From: SLRI01 sp964393275
GTDB taxonomy: Bacteria; Pseudomonadota; Alphaproteobacteria; Geminicoccales; Geminicoccaceae
Direction of reading: 5' to 3'
Length of the DNA: 64,000 bases
NCBI GenBank assembly: GCA_964393275.1
Contig: CAYMTA010000004.1
Location: 76,317 to 140,316, forward strand
The number at the start of each line of letters is the position of its first letter. The first letter of the stretch is position 1. Positions 27,590-36,898 of this stretch are shown here, piece by piece. The notes below the pieces were generated by a model that was not told the origin of the DNA, did no database searches, and saw only the letters and a program-made list of their open reading frames with translations. The translations under genes were made by a program, and so were the position numbers.

Positions 27590-28792
27590 CTACTGGCGCG
27601 CCCGCATCGCCGCCGAGTAGATGTCGTAGAGCCGGTCGTAGTCCGGCACGATGTCGAACTCGACCGCATTGGCGATCCGCTCGTCGAACTCGTCCCACTG
27701 CAGGGCCGCGAGCTGCTCGCTCGTGAACTTGGCGAAGAGCTCTGGCTTCGCCATCTGCGCCACCGGCTGGAGGTTGCCGTTGCCATTGGCGACGATGTAG
27801 GCGGGCTCGACCTCGGTGATCCATTCGAGGAAGTCGAGCGCCTCCGGGAGCTGGTCGGGGTTGTTGACCGCCGAGTTGAGCTCGATCCAGTTGATCCCGC
27901 CCTTGCCGTCGGCCGGCCCGCTGCGCGGCGTGATGGCATGGAGGTTCTCGACCCCCTCGAGCCTGGCGCTGGTCGTCGTGTAGGTGCCGCCGGTGAAGTA
28001 GAGATCGATATCGCCGTTGAGGATGCCGAGGTTGAGCTGGACGAAGTCGGTGGTGATCAGCTTGGCATTGTCGATCCAGCGCTTCGCCGTCGCCTCGAAC
28101 TTCGCGATGTCGGCCTCGGACTTCGGCTTGAAGGGATGGACGCCGGCCCCCATGCAGATGTCCATGACGTTCCAGTCCTCATAGGCGAGGATGCCGTAGC
28201 GCTGGGCGAAGTCGGGGTTGTTGAAGAGATCCCAGCCCTCGTCCTTGGCGAGCTCGGGCGAGATGATGTCCGAGTTCACGACGAAATCGAAGGTCTCGTA
28301 GCGCTGCACCACGCCGAGCAGGTGCTCGCCGTCCTGGCTCATCGCCCAGTGATAGGGCGGGTGGAACTTGGGCATCATCTCGGCGTAGAGCGGCTGGAAG
28401 CGGTCCTGCGGCAGCTCGCGGATCAGCCCTTCGGGCCAGAGCTGGGTGCGCGCCCAGGGATTGTTGAGGTTGACGAAATCCCAGACCGCGGTCTCGCCGG
28501 CCCGAAGGCGGTTGACCGAGGTCGGGTCCGAGATGTGGATCTCGTAGCGGATGGTCTGCCCCGTCTCCTCCCGCCAGAGCTCGAGCAGCCGCGGGTCGGC
28601 ATAGGCGTCCCAGGTGAGGAGCGCGAGCGGCCGGTCCTGCGCCAGGGCCAGCCTCGGCCCCGCGGCGGCCAGCGTGCCGGCGGCGCCGATTCCGGCGAGC
28701 AGCCGGCGGCGGGTCGTGGCCATCGAGCGCAGGCCCATGTCCCGCACCGGACTCCGGGCGGCGAGCTCTTGCAGGCGGCGATCGTGGCGCAT
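27590..28792 (-). CDS. Extracellular solute-binding protein, polyamine type (PotD/PotF-like)
   Basis: 400 residues. A Tat-like leader (TTRRRLLAGIGAAGTLAAAGPRLALA) precedes a class-D binding protein: LTWDAYADPRLLELWREETG, NLNNPW, GTYTTTSARLEG and a C-terminal YDRLYDIYSAAMRARQ. GGGAGAGGAAACG precedes the ATG. It is first in the operon and divergent from the formylglutamate gene, with an IclR-operator-like palindrome in between. The ligand is unknown; polyamines, amino acids or glutamyl amines are possible. Confidence 0.9.
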   Translation of the reverse strand: MRHDRRLQELAARSPVRDMGLRSMATTRRRLLAGIGAAGTLAAAGPRLALAQDRPLALLTWDAYADPRLLELWREETGQTIRYEIHISDPTSVNRLRAGETAVWDFVNLNNPWARTQLWPEGLIRELPQDRFQPLYAEMMPKFHPPYHWAMSQDGEHLLGVVQRYETFDFVVNSDIISPELAKDEGWDLFNNPDFAQRYGILAYEDWNVMDICMGAGVHPFKPKSEADIAKFEATAKRWIDNAKLITTDFVQLNLGILNGDIDLYFTGGTYTTTSARLEGVENLHAITPRSGPADGKGGINWIELNSAVNNPDQLPEALDFLEWITEVEPAYIVANGNGNLQPVAQMAKPELFAKFTSEQLAALQWDEFDERIANAVEFDIVPDYDRLYDIYSAAMRARQ

Positions 28793-28860
28793 CGTTTCCT
28801 CTCCCTGGTTCCGCGGCCGAGGGCCGCCGCCGACACCCCGGGCGTCGCGGCTGTGCGGCA

Positions 28861-28878
28861 TGCGGTCGGTTGTTCGGA
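28861..28878. promoter_or_regulatory. Operator-like palindrome resembling the IclR site at 57297
   Basis: TGCGGTCGGTTGTTCGGA matches TGCGAACGGTTGTTCGCA at 15 of 18 positions. It sits midway between two divergent operons: the polyamine-type ABC transporter (start 28792) and N-formylglutamate amidohydrolase (start 28992). Confidence 0.5.
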
Positions 28879-28991
28879 TAGTGCAAGCGCCGCAAAGCCT
28901 GTCAAGCTGCCAGGCGGCGCCGGCTTGCCACGCCGGCCCTTCCTGCGGCATGCGGTTCGAGAGCCGGCATCGATCGGAAAAGGACAGGCCC

Positions 28992-29732
28992 TTGCTCGAC
29001 CCCGACGAGCCCCGCCCCTTCGTGCTCGAGAACGCCACCGGCCAGAGCCCATGGCTTCTGACATGCGAGCATGGCGGTCGCCTCCTGCCGCGCCGGCTCG
29101 GCGATCTCGGCCTGCCCGCGGCCGCCTTCGAGCGGCATATCGCCTGGGACATCGGTGCCCTCGGTGTCGCGCGGGCGCTTTCGGCCGGCCTCGATGCGCC
29201 GCTCGTCCACCAGCCCTACTCGCGGCTCGCCGTCGACTGCAACCGCCCGCCGGCCCGGCCCAGCTTCATCCCCGAGATCAGCGAGGCGACGGCGATACCG
29301 GGCAATCGGGGGCTCGGCCCGGCGGCCAGGAAAGCGCGCGAGCGGGCCATCTGGCAGCCTTTCCAGGATGCCGTGGCCGAGGCCGTGACGGCGCGTCAGG
29401 GGCTGCTCGCCATCCACAGCTTCACGCCCGTCTATCACGGCATCGAGCGGCCCTGGAGCATCGGCTTCCTGCACGGCGCCGCCGGCGATCTCGCCACCAA
29501 CCTGCAACGCTGGCTCGAAGAGGTCGCCGGCATTCCGGCGGCGCTCAACGAGCCCTACCGCATCGACGCCGACGACTATACGATCCCGGTCCACGGCGAC
29601 GCGCGCGGCCGGCCCGCGGTGCTCGTCGAGATTCGCCAGGACCTGATTGCGGAGGCATCCGGCCAGCTTCGTTGGGCCGGTCTCCTGCGGCGGGCGATCA
29701 CCTGCCTCGAGCCGCCTCGCCGAAGGAATTGA
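28992..29732 (+). CDS. N-formylglutamate amidohydrolase
   Basis: 246 residues from a TTG at 28992, preceded by AAAAGGACAGG; an ATG at 28950 lacks a ribosome-binding site. It has VLENATG, LLTCEHGGRLLP (zinc-binding His), QPYSRLAVDCNR and LAIHSFTPVYHG, all typical of the FGase family. The family hydrolyses N-formyl-L-glutamate in histidine degradation or acts on related N-acyl amino acids. No hut genes are nearby; the neighbours are a glutamine-synthetase-like ligase and a hydrolase. Confidence 0.9.
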   Translation: MLDPDEPRPFVLENATGQSPWLLTCEHGGRLLPRRLGDLGLPAAAFERHIAWDIGALGVARALSAGLDAPLVHQPYSRLAVDCNRPPARPSFIPEISEATAIPGNRGLGPAARKARERAIWQPFQDAVAEAVTARQGLLAIHSFTPVYHGIERPWSIGFLHGAAGDLATNLQRWLEEVAGIPAALNEPYRIDADDYTIPVHGDARGRPAVLVEIRQDLIAEASGQLRWAGLLRRAITCLEPPRRRN

Positions 29733-29738
29733 GCCGTC

Positions 29739-31055
29739 ATGCGCGATACCCCCGAAGGCATCGTCTTCTTCGTCATCAGCGACTTCTCCGGCCTGGTCCG
29801 CGGGCGGGGCGTGCCGGCCAGGAATCTCCAGGCCCATCTCGAGTCCGGGTGCGGCTGGGTCCCGGCCGACCAGGCGCTGACCGCCTTCGACGTCATCGGC
29901 GAGGGCAACCCGTTCGGCGCCTCGGGCGATCTCCGGCTCGTGCCCGACCCCTCGACCGAGGTGCGGATCGCCGGGCATTCTGGCCGACCACCCTGGCACT
30001 TCTTCCTCGCCGACCTCGAGGAGCTCGACGGCCGGCCCTGGCCGGTCTGCGCCCGGGGCTTTCTCAAGAGCGCCCTGGCAGCGCTCGAGGCGCGCTTCGG
30101 CCTGCGCCTCGACGTCGCCTTCGAGCACGAGTTCACCCTTCTGGGCGACCCGTCGCCGGCGCCGGGCTTCTCGCTCCGCGCCTTTCGCCGCAACGAAGAG
30201 GTGGTGACGGCGATCGCCACGGCGCTGCGGGCAGCCGGAACGGTGCCTGAGACGATCCTGCCCGAGTTCGGCGCCGGCCAGTTCGAGATGCCGCTGCCGC
30301 CGGCACCGGCCCTGGTCGCCGCCGACCGCGCCGTCGTCTTTCGCGAGGTGGTGCGCGACGTCGCCGAGCGGCACGGCAGGCGCGCGACCTTCGCGCCGAA
30401 ACTGCGCCCCGACGCGGTCGGCAACGGCGTGCACATCCATTTCAGCCTGACCGACAAAGCCGGCCGACCGCTCACCTACGATCCGGACACCCCGGGCGGG
30501 CTGAGCGCTCGCGCCGCCGCCTTCGCCGCCGGCATCCTGCGCCATCTCGATGCCGTGGTGGCGCTGACGGCACCCTCGGTCGTCTCCTACCAGCGGCTCA
30601 AGCCACACCACTGGAGCACCGCTTTCGCCTGCCTCGGCAGGCAGAACCGCGAGGCCGCGATCCGCATCTGCCCGGCGGGCGGCCGGCAGGTCGATCCGGC
30701 GCGCGGCCACCATCTGGAGTTCCGCGCCGCCGATGCCACGGCCTCGCCCTACATGGCGCTCGGTGCCCTGGTCCATGCCGGCATGGCCGGGCTCGCCGAT
30801 GATCTCCAGCCGCCGCCGCTGGTCGACTCCGACCCCGCCGAAATGGACGAGGCCGAGCGCCTGCGACTGGGCATCCGCCCCCTGCCCGCCGATCTCGCCG
30901 CCGCGCTCGATGCCCTCGAGGCCGACCCGGCGGCCCTCGCCTGGGCCGCGCCGGAATTCTGGGCCTGCTACCTGGCACTGAAGCGGTCCGAATGGCAGGG
31001 CTTCGCCGATCACGACGCCAGGGCGATCTGCGACGCCTACAGCCGGGTGTACTGA
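29739..31055 (+). CDS. Glutamine synthetase family protein (gamma-glutamyl ligase type)
   Basis: 438 residues. The N-terminal beta-grasp is VFFVISDFSGLVRGRGVPA. The catalytic domain has FEHEFTLL (metal-binding Glu), EFGAGQFEMPLPP, GNGVHIHFSL and LEFRAADATASPYMALGAL. It is shorter and more divergent than housekeeping GlnA, like gamma-glutamylpolyamine or gamma-glutamylanilide synthetases. It lies 6 bp after the N-formylglutamate gene. It probably forms a gamma-glutamyl amide of an amine substrate; which one is not known. Confidence 0.88.
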   Translation: MRDTPEGIVFFVISDFSGLVRGRGVPARNLQAHLESGCGWVPADQALTAFDVIGEGNPFGASGDLRLVPDPSTEVRIAGHSGRPPWHFFLADLEELDGRPWPVCARGFLKSALAALEARFGLRLDVAFEHEFTLLGDPSPAPGFSLRAFRRNEEVVTAIATALRAAGTVPETILPEFGAGQFEMPLPPAPALVAADRAVVFREVVRDVAERHGRRATFAPKLRPDAVGNGVHIHFSLTDKAGRPLTYDPDTPGGLSARAAAFAAGILRHLDAVVALTAPSVVSYQRLKPHHWSTAFACLGRQNREAAIRICPAGGRQVDPARGHHLEFRAADATASPYMALGALVHAGMAGLADDLQPPPLVDSDPAEMDEAERLRLGIRPLPADLAAALDALEADPAALAWAAPEFWACYLALKRSEWQGFADHDARAICDAYSRVY

Positions 31056-31059
31056 CGAG

Positions 31060-31674
31060 ATGCCGAGCCAACGCCTGCCCCGCGACCGCCGCCTCGATCC
31101 GAGCCGCACCGCCGTGCTCCTGGTCGACGTGCAGATGTCCGAGGTCACGCCCGAGACCCGAGACGCGAAGCCGGCCTACTGGCAGGCGATCCACGACCGC
31201 GCCCTGCCGGCCCAGCAGCGCCTGCTGAAGGCGGCCCGCGGCCGCGGCTGCGAGGTCGTCTACACGGTGATCGAGGCGCTGACCGCCGACGGCCGCGACC
31301 GCTCCCTCGACCACAAGCTCTCGGGCATCCTCGTGCCCAGAGGCTCGCCGCTCGCCCGGGTCATCCCCGAGGTCGCCCCGCTCGCCGACGACATCGTGCT
31401 GCCCAAGACCTCGTCCGGCGTCTTCAACTCGACCGCCATCGACTACGTGCTGCGCAATCTCGGCACCCTGAACCTGATCGTCGCCGGCTTCCTCACCGAC
31501 CAGTGTGTCGACATGGCGGTGCGCGACGCGGCCGACAAAGGCTACTACGTGGTCTGCGCCGAGGACGCCTGCGCCAGCCACACGGCCGAGCGCCACGCCC
31601 GGGCGCTCGAGGCTTTTGGCGGCTATTGCCGGGTGCAGACGGTGGACGAGGTCATCGCCACGTTTTCGGGCTAG
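31060..31674 (+). CDS. Cysteine hydrolase, isochorismatase-like
   Basis: 204 residues. AVLLVDVQ carries the catalytic Asp. A Lys follows in VLPKTSSGVFNST, and the cysteine in GFLTDQCVDMAVRDAADKGYYV completes the triad. Such enzymes hydrolyse amides, carbamoyl compounds or isochorismate. Four bases separate it from the ligase gene, so it is probably the next step of the same pathway. Confidence 0.9.
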   Translation: MPSQRLPRDRRLDPSRTAVLLVDVQMSEVTPETRDAKPAYWQAIHDRALPAQQRLLKAARGRGCEVVYTVIEALTADGRDRSLDHKLSGILVPRGSPLARVIPEVAPLADDIVLPKTSSGVFNSTAIDYVLRNLGTLNLIVAGFLTDQCVDMAVRDAADKGYYVVCAEDACASHTAERHARALEAFGGYCRVQTVDEVIATFSG

Positions 31675-31813
31675 GCAAGTCCCGCCAGAGGGCCTAGCCG
31701 TTCACTGTCGTGAAAAAAGGCTGCAAGCCGGGCCCCGCCGAGGGACGACCGCGGTGCCTGACGCCGCCGGCGCATATTCCGGGAGACATGGAGTGGCCGG
31801 CACATCGGGCGCC

Positions 31814-33349
31814 ATGACGTCCACCGGCGGTCAAAAGGGCTTCCTCGACCGCTTTCTCGATCACGTCGAGCGGGTCGGCAACAAGGTGCCGCATCCGGCG
31901 GTCATCTTCCTCGTCCTGATCGCCATCGTCATCCTCCTCTCGCACCTGCTCCATTTCCAGGGGGTCAGCGTCACCTATCCGGTCGTCGACGTCCTCACCG
32001 ACGAGGTGGTCGAGCGGACGACCGCCGTCCAGAGCCTGCTGACCGCCGACGGGCTCCGCTTCATGCTGACCTCGCCGGTGGCCAACTTCATGAGCTTCGG
32101 CCCGGTGGCGGTGATCCTTATCGCCATGGTCGGCGTCGGCCTCGCCGAGGAATCCGGGCTCATCCAGGCGCTGGTCCGCCAGATCGTCGTGGTCGCACCG
32201 CGCTCCGCCATCACCTTCATCATCGTGCTGCTCGGCGTCGTCTCGAGCATCGCCTCGGATGCCGGCTATCTCGTGCTGGTGCCGCTCGGCGCCGCCGCCT
32301 TCCTCAGCCTGGGCCGGCATCCGCTCGCCGGCCTCGCCGCCGCCTTCGCCGGTGTCGCCGGCGGCTTCCTGGCCAATCTCTTCGTCACGCCGACCGACGC
32401 CATCCTGACCGAGATCACCAACGACGCCATCCGGCTGCTCAACCCGACGCTGACGACCGGGCTCACCGGCAACCTCTTCTTCATGATTGCCTCGACCTTC
32501 CTCGTGACCATCGTCTGCACGGTGCTCACCGAGCGCTTCATCGAGCCGCATCTCGGCCCGTACCAGGGAAACGTGTCGATCGACTCGAGCGAGGGTGTCT
32601 CCGCGGCCGAGCGCCGGGGCCTGCGCTTCGCGCTCTGGACGCTCATCGGCTTCTTCGTCGTCATCGGCCTCCTGACCGCACCGCCGGGCGCGGTGCTCCG
32701 CCATCAGGAGACCGGGGCCATCCTCGGCGGCTCGCCCTTCATGGACGGGCTGATCGTCCTGATCATGCTGCTGTTCCTCGCCCTCGGCATCGCCTACGGC
32801 AAGGATGCCGGAACGATCGTCTCGGTGACCGACGGTGTCAACGCGGTGGTCAAGACCTTCAACAGCCTCGCCGGCCTGGTCTTTCTCCTCCTGGTCATCG
32901 CCCAGTTCATCGCCTTCTTCAACTTCACCAACATCGCCACCGTCACCGCCGTCGGCCTCGCCGACCTGCTCGAGAACGTCCAGATCGGCACGGTCGGCCT
33001 GCTCGTCGGCTTCATCGTGGTGATCGGCATCGTCGATCTCCTGCTCACCGGGGCGGTCGCCAAATGGGCGATCTTCGCGCCGGTCTTCGTGCCGCTCTTC
33101 ATGCAGCTCGGCGTCGAGCCGGACTACGTGCTCGCCGCCTACCGCGTCGGCGATTCGCCGGCCAACGTGATCACGCCGCTCAACGTCTATCTCGCGATGA
33201 TCGTCGCCTTCGCCCAGAAGTATCAGCCGGAGTCCGGGGTCGGCACGGTGGTGGCGCTGATGCTGCCCTACACCGTCGTGCTCTTCATCGTCTGGACGCT
33301 CATGCTGGTCGGCTGGTACGTGCTCGGCATGCCCCTGGGCTTTGGCTGA
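31814..33349 (+). CDS. AbgT family transporter
   Basis: 511 residues from the ATG at 31814, the family's usual length. The N-terminus RFLDHVERVGNKVPHPAVIF is diagnostic of AbgT (p-aminobenzoyl-glutamate transporters and related sulfonamide exporters). About eleven membrane segments are visible, with SDAGYLVLVPLGA and a C-terminal GDSPANVITPLNVYLAMI. It is in tandem with an M20 peptidase, recalling abgAB-abgT, where the hydrolases cleave p-aminobenzoyl-glutamate. The AbgA/AbgB pair itself is not present. Confidence 0.92.
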   Translation: MTSTGGQKGFLDRFLDHVERVGNKVPHPAVIFLVLIAIVILLSHLLHFQGVSVTYPVVDVLTDEVVERTTAVQSLLTADGLRFMLTSPVANFMSFGPVAVILIAMVGVGLAEESGLIQALVRQIVVVAPRSAITFIIVLLGVVSSIASDAGYLVLVPLGAAAFLSLGRHPLAGLAAAFAGVAGGFLANLFVTPTDAILTEITNDAIRLLNPTLTTGLTGNLFFMIASTFLVTIVCTVLTERFIEPHLGPYQGNVSIDSSEGVSAAERRGLRFALWTLIGFFVVIGLLTAPPGAVLRHQETGAILGGSPFMDGLIVLIMLLFLALGIAYGKDAGTIVSVTDGVNAVVKTFNSLAGLVFLLLVIAQFIAFFNFTNIATVTAVGLADLLENVQIGTVGLLVGFIVVIGIVDLLLTGAVAKWAIFAPVFVPLFMQLGVEPDYVLAAYRVGDSPANVITPLNVYLAMIVAFAQKYQPESGVGTVVALMLPYTVVLFIVWTLMLVGWYVLGMPLGFG

Positions 33350-33398
33350 CCCGCGCGTCCCTTGCCAGGCGCCAACGTCCTCGAACCGGAGACCACCC

Positions 33399-34781
33399 AT
33401 GTCCGATCTCGACGCCGTCCTCGCCCGGATCGACGAGGATCTCGAGCCGGCGCTCGAGCGCCTGTTCACGCTCCTGCGCATCAAGTCGATCTCGACCGAT
33501 TCCGCCTACGCCGCCGAATGCCGGGCCTGCGCCGACTGGCATGTCGCGGATCTGCGGAGCATCGGCTTCGAGGCGCGGGCCGAGGCGACACCCGGCCACC
33601 CCATCGTCGTCGCCCATGACCGCGGCACCGGCGGCCCCTCGGCCCTCTTCTACGGCCATTACGACGTCCAGCCGGTCGATCCGCTCGAGCTCTGGGAGCA
33701 CGACCCGTTCGCGCCCTTCATCCAGACCCGCGCCGACGGCACCCGCGCCATCCGGGCCCGCGGCGCCTCGGACGACAAGGGTCAGGTGATGACCTTCGTC
33801 GAGGCCTGCCGGGCCTGGAAGCACGTCACCGGCCGGCTGCCCATCGGCCTTTCGGTGCTGATCGAGGGCGAGGAGGAATCCGGCGGCGTCAACCTCCCCC
33901 CCTTCCTCGAGACGCACAAGGACGAGCTTCTGGCCGATATCGGGCTGATCTGCGACACCAGCATGTGGGACCGCGAGACGCCCGCCATCAACACCATGCT
34001 GCGCGGCCTCTGCGGCGAGGAGATCGTCATCACCGCCGCCGACCGCGATCTGCATTCGGGCTTCTACGGCTCGGCCGCGGCCAACCCCAACCATGTGCTC
34101 GCCCGCATCATCGCCGATCTCCGCGATGCCTCGGGCGCCGTCACCATCCCCGGCTTCTACGACGGCGTGCCGGAGCTGCCCGAAGCGCTCCGCCGGGACT
34201 GGGAGGGGCTGAGCTTCGATCCGGCCGCCTTCCTCGGCGCCATCGGCCTCTCGGTGCCGGCCGGCGAAGCGGGCCGCTCGGTGCTGGAGATGACCTGGTC
34301 GCGGCCGACCTGCGAGGTCAACGGCATGGGCGGCGGCTACCAGGGCGAGGGCTTCAAGACGGTGATCCCGTCCAGGGCCTCGGCCAAGATCTCGTTCCGC
34401 CTCGTCTTCGACCAGGACCCGCACAAGATCCGCGAGGCCTTCCGGGCCTTCGTGCGCGAGCGCCTGCCGGCCGACTGCAAGGTCGAGTTCAAGGAGCACG
34501 GCTCCGGCCGCGCCATCCGCTTTCCGATCGACGATCCGGCGTTCGGCCGGACCAGGCAGGCGCTCGGCGACGAATGGGGCAGGCCGGCGGTCTTCATCGG
34601 CGGCGGCGGCTCGATCCCGATCACCGCCGAGCTCAAGAAGAAGCTCGGCATGGACGTCGTGCTCGCCGGCTTCGCGCTCAACGACGACCGCATCCACAGC
34701 CCGAACGAGAAGTACGAGCTCTCGAGCTTCCACAAGGGTATCCGCTCCTGGGCGCGCATCCTCCACGCCCTCGCCGGCTGA
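33399..34781 (+). CDS. M20 family metallopeptidase / dipeptidase
   Basis: 460 residues. The di-zinc ligands are seen in FYGHYDVQPVDP, ARGASDDKGQ, EGEEESGG (catalytic Glu) and DLHSGFYG. A dimerisation domain is inserted in the middle, and the end reads NDDRIHSPNEKYE. The length and GHYDVQP motif place it with carnosine/di- or tripeptide hydrolases. CGGAGA precedes the ATG. It follows AbgT by 49 bp and could hydrolyse the imported amide or peptide. Confidence 0.92.
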   Translation: MSDLDAVLARIDEDLEPALERLFTLLRIKSISTDSAYAAECRACADWHVADLRSIGFEARAEATPGHPIVVAHDRGTGGPSALFYGHYDVQPVDPLELWEHDPFAPFIQTRADGTRAIRARGASDDKGQVMTFVEACRAWKHVTGRLPIGLSVLIEGEEESGGVNLPPFLETHKDELLADIGLICDTSMWDRETPAINTMLRGLCGEEIVITAADRDLHSGFYGSAAANPNHVLARIIADLRDASGAVTIPGFYDGVPELPEALRRDWEGLSFDPAAFLGAIGLSVPAGEAGRSVLEMTWSRPTCEVNGMGGGYQGEGFKTVIPSRASAKISFRLVFDQDPHKIREAFRAFVRERLPADCKVEFKEHGSGRAIRFPIDDPAFGRTRQALGDEWGRPAVFIGGGGSIPITAELKKKLGMDVVLAGFALNDDRIHSPNEKYELSSFHKGIRSWARILHALAG

Positions 34782-34824
34782 AGCTGGCCAGCCGCATCAC
34801 CTTCGAACCAGCCGGCTGGAGCCG

Positions 34825-36657
34825 ATGACCCTGGATCTCGCCCTCGTCCTCGGCCTGCTCGCGGCCGCCATCCTCATGTTCGTGCTCAACCGGCCGCGCA
34901 TGGACGTGGTCGCGCTGATCATGATGGCGGCCCTGCCGCTGACCGGTGTCCTGACCATCGGCGAGGCCATCGCCGGCTTCGCCGACAGCAATATCGTGCT
35001 GATCGCCGTGCTCTTCGTGCTCGGCGAGAGCCTGGTCCGGACCGGTGTCGCGCGGCGGCTCGGCGACTGGATCAACGCCAGGGCCGGCGGCAGCGAGATC
35101 CGGCTGCTGGTGCTCCTGATGGCGGCGGTCGCCGGGCTCGGCTCGATGATGAGCTCGACCGCCGTGGTCGCCATCTTCATCCCGGTGGTCATCCGCATCT
35201 GCAAGAGCACCGGCACCGCCCCCGGCCGGCTGATGATGCCGATGAGCGCTGCGGCCCTGGTCAGCGGCATGCTGACCCTGGTCGCCACCGCCCCCAACCT
35301 CGTGGTCAACGCCGAGCTGGTCCGCCAGGGCTTCGAGGGCTTCGGCTTCTTCAGCGTCACGATCTTCGGGCTGCCGGTCCTGGTAGTCGCGGTCGGCTAC
35401 ATGATCCTGACCCGCGGCTGGCTGCCGGCGACGGTCAGGGAATCGACGAGCCAGCGGCGCCGGCCGACCTTTCGCGAGTTCGCCGAAAGATACCAGCTCG
35501 GCGGCCGCGAGCACCGCGTCCGCGTCAGGCCCGATTCGCCGCTCGCCGGCAAGCGCCTCGAGGAGATCGAGCTGCGGACCACCGGCATCAACCTGATCGC
35601 CCTCGAGCGACCGGGCCGGCGGCGGCCGGACATCATCCGCCCCGACGCCCGCACCGAGCTCTGCGCCGGCGACATCCTCCTCCTCGACGTCCGCACCTCC
35701 GCCACCGAGACGGCGAAGCTGAAGGAGCGCTACGGCGTCGAGACCCTGAACCTCGGCGGTGCCGGCGTCTATTTCAGCGACCGCGCCCAGGATCTCGGCA
35801 TGGTCGAGGCCATCATCCCGGCCGAATCGCAGCTGCTCGGGCTGACCGTGCTCGAGGCCCGGATGCGCACCCGATCCGGCCTCACCGTGATCGGCCTGCG
35901 CCGCGGCCAGAAGGTGATCACCGAGAACCTGCTCGAGGAGAAGCTGGAGATCGGCGACACGCTCCTGGTCACCGGCTTCTGGAAGGACATCCGGAGCTTT
36001 CAGCAGCGCAGCCACGATGTCGTCATGCTCGACATGCCGGCCGAGCTCGACGAGATCCTGCCGGCCGCCGACAAGGCGCCGCAGGCGCTCGCCATCCTGG
36101 CGCTGGTCGTGGCCCTCATGGTTCTCGAGGTCGTGCCGAACGTCCACGCCGTGCTGCTCGGCTGCCTCTTGCTCGGCCTCTTTCGCTGCGTCGACATGGC
36201 CAGCGCCTACCGCTCGATCAACTGGCAGAGCCTCGTGCTCATCGTCGGCATGATGCCGTTCTCGCTCGCCCTGCAGCGCACCGGCGGCGTCGACCTCGCC
36301 GCCAACGGCCTCCTGGCGCTGGTCGGCGAGGGCTCGCCGCGCTTCGTGATCGGCCTGATCTTCCTCATCACCGCCGTGCTCGGCATGTTCATCTCGAACA
36401 CCGCCACCGCCATCCTGATGGCGCCGGTGGCCCTCGCCGTCGCCGTCGATCTCGGCGCCTCGCCCTACCCCTTCGCCATGACCGTGGCCCTCGCCGCGTC
36501 GACGGCTTTCATGACCCCGGTCTCGTCTCCGGTGAACACCCTGGTCGTCGGCCCCGGCAACTACGTCTTCGCCGATTTCGTCAAGCTCGGCGTGCCGCTC
36601 TCGATCCTCGTGATGATCGTCTGCGTCATCCTGGTGCCGATCGTCCTGCCGCTGTAG
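34825..36657 (+). CDS. SLC13/DASS-type permease with two TrkA-C (RCK_C) domains
   Basis: 610 residues. Two halves of membrane helices (about 1-190 and 420-610) flank a soluble part with two TrkA-C domains (RVRPDSPLAGKRLEEIELRTTG and IIPAESQLLGLTVLEARMRTRSG). SSTAVVAIFIPVV and SNTATAILMAPVALAVA are the family's re-entrant SNT-type motifs. It probably transports an anion such as a dicarboxylate or sulfate. It is the last gene of the high-GC cluster before the low-GC islet. Confidence 0.92.
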   Translation: MTLDLALVLGLLAAAILMFVLNRPRMDVVALIMMAALPLTGVLTIGEAIAGFADSNIVLIAVLFVLGESLVRTGVARRLGDWINARAGGSEIRLLVLLMAAVAGLGSMMSSTAVVAIFIPVVIRICKSTGTAPGRLMMPMSAAALVSGMLTLVATAPNLVVNAELVRQGFEGFGFFSVTIFGLPVLVVAVGYMILTRGWLPATVRESTSQRRRPTFREFAERYQLGGREHRVRVRPDSPLAGKRLEEIELRTTGINLIALERPGRRRPDIIRPDARTELCAGDILLLDVRTSATETAKLKERYGVETLNLGGAGVYFSDRAQDLGMVEAIIPAESQLLGLTVLEARMRTRSGLTVIGLRRGQKVITENLLEEKLEIGDTLLVTGFWKDIRSFQQRSHDVVMLDMPAELDEILPAADKAPQALAILALVVALMVLEVVPNVHAVLLGCLLLGLFRCVDMASAYRSINWQSLVLIVGMMPFSLALQRTGGVDLAANGLLALVGEGSPRFVIGLIFLITAVLGMFISNTATAILMAPVALAVAVDLGASPYPFAMTVALAASTAFMTPVSSPVNTLVVGPGNYVFADFVKLGVPLSILVMIVCVILVPIVLPL

Positions 36658-36744
36658 AGCACATTTGATCATTCGGAGGTATGTCCTGTCATATGAATGT
36701 AGTTACGGCACACCTCAGGTGTGAGCCTCGGGGTCTCGACGGCG

Positions 36745-36876
36745 ATGGCGCACCAGAAATTGAAGCGTTCTATCCAAATTGCCCGGGACAGCGCGGCGCA
36801 CGGACAACCGGCAGAAGCTGCCCAGGGAGAGGCAAAAAAACAGCATGTAGTGGCTAAAGGCCTCTTTAATCACTAG
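36745..36876 (+). CDS. Possible small ORF upstream of the CD-NTase
   Basis: 43 codons beginning MAHQKLKRSIQIARDSAAHG and ending KGLFNH. It is lysine- and alanine-rich with a helix-like pattern, lies 22 bp before the CD-NTase start and has the same lower-GC composition. No strong ribosome-binding site or known family is seen. It may instead be leader sequence. The rest of the 241-bp gap (36658-36898) shows nothing firm. Confidence 0.25.
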   Translation: MAHQKLKRSIQIARDSAAHGQPAEAAQGEAKKQHVVAKGLFNH

Positions 36877-36898
36877 AACTGGACACCATCTCTGTGAA

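Noticed and set aside
26609..30250. 1,213-codon plus-strand frame across the polyamine-type transporter genes
   Set aside because: It is antisense to four recognisable ABC transporter genes, with low-complexity Arg/Gly/Asp-rich translation.
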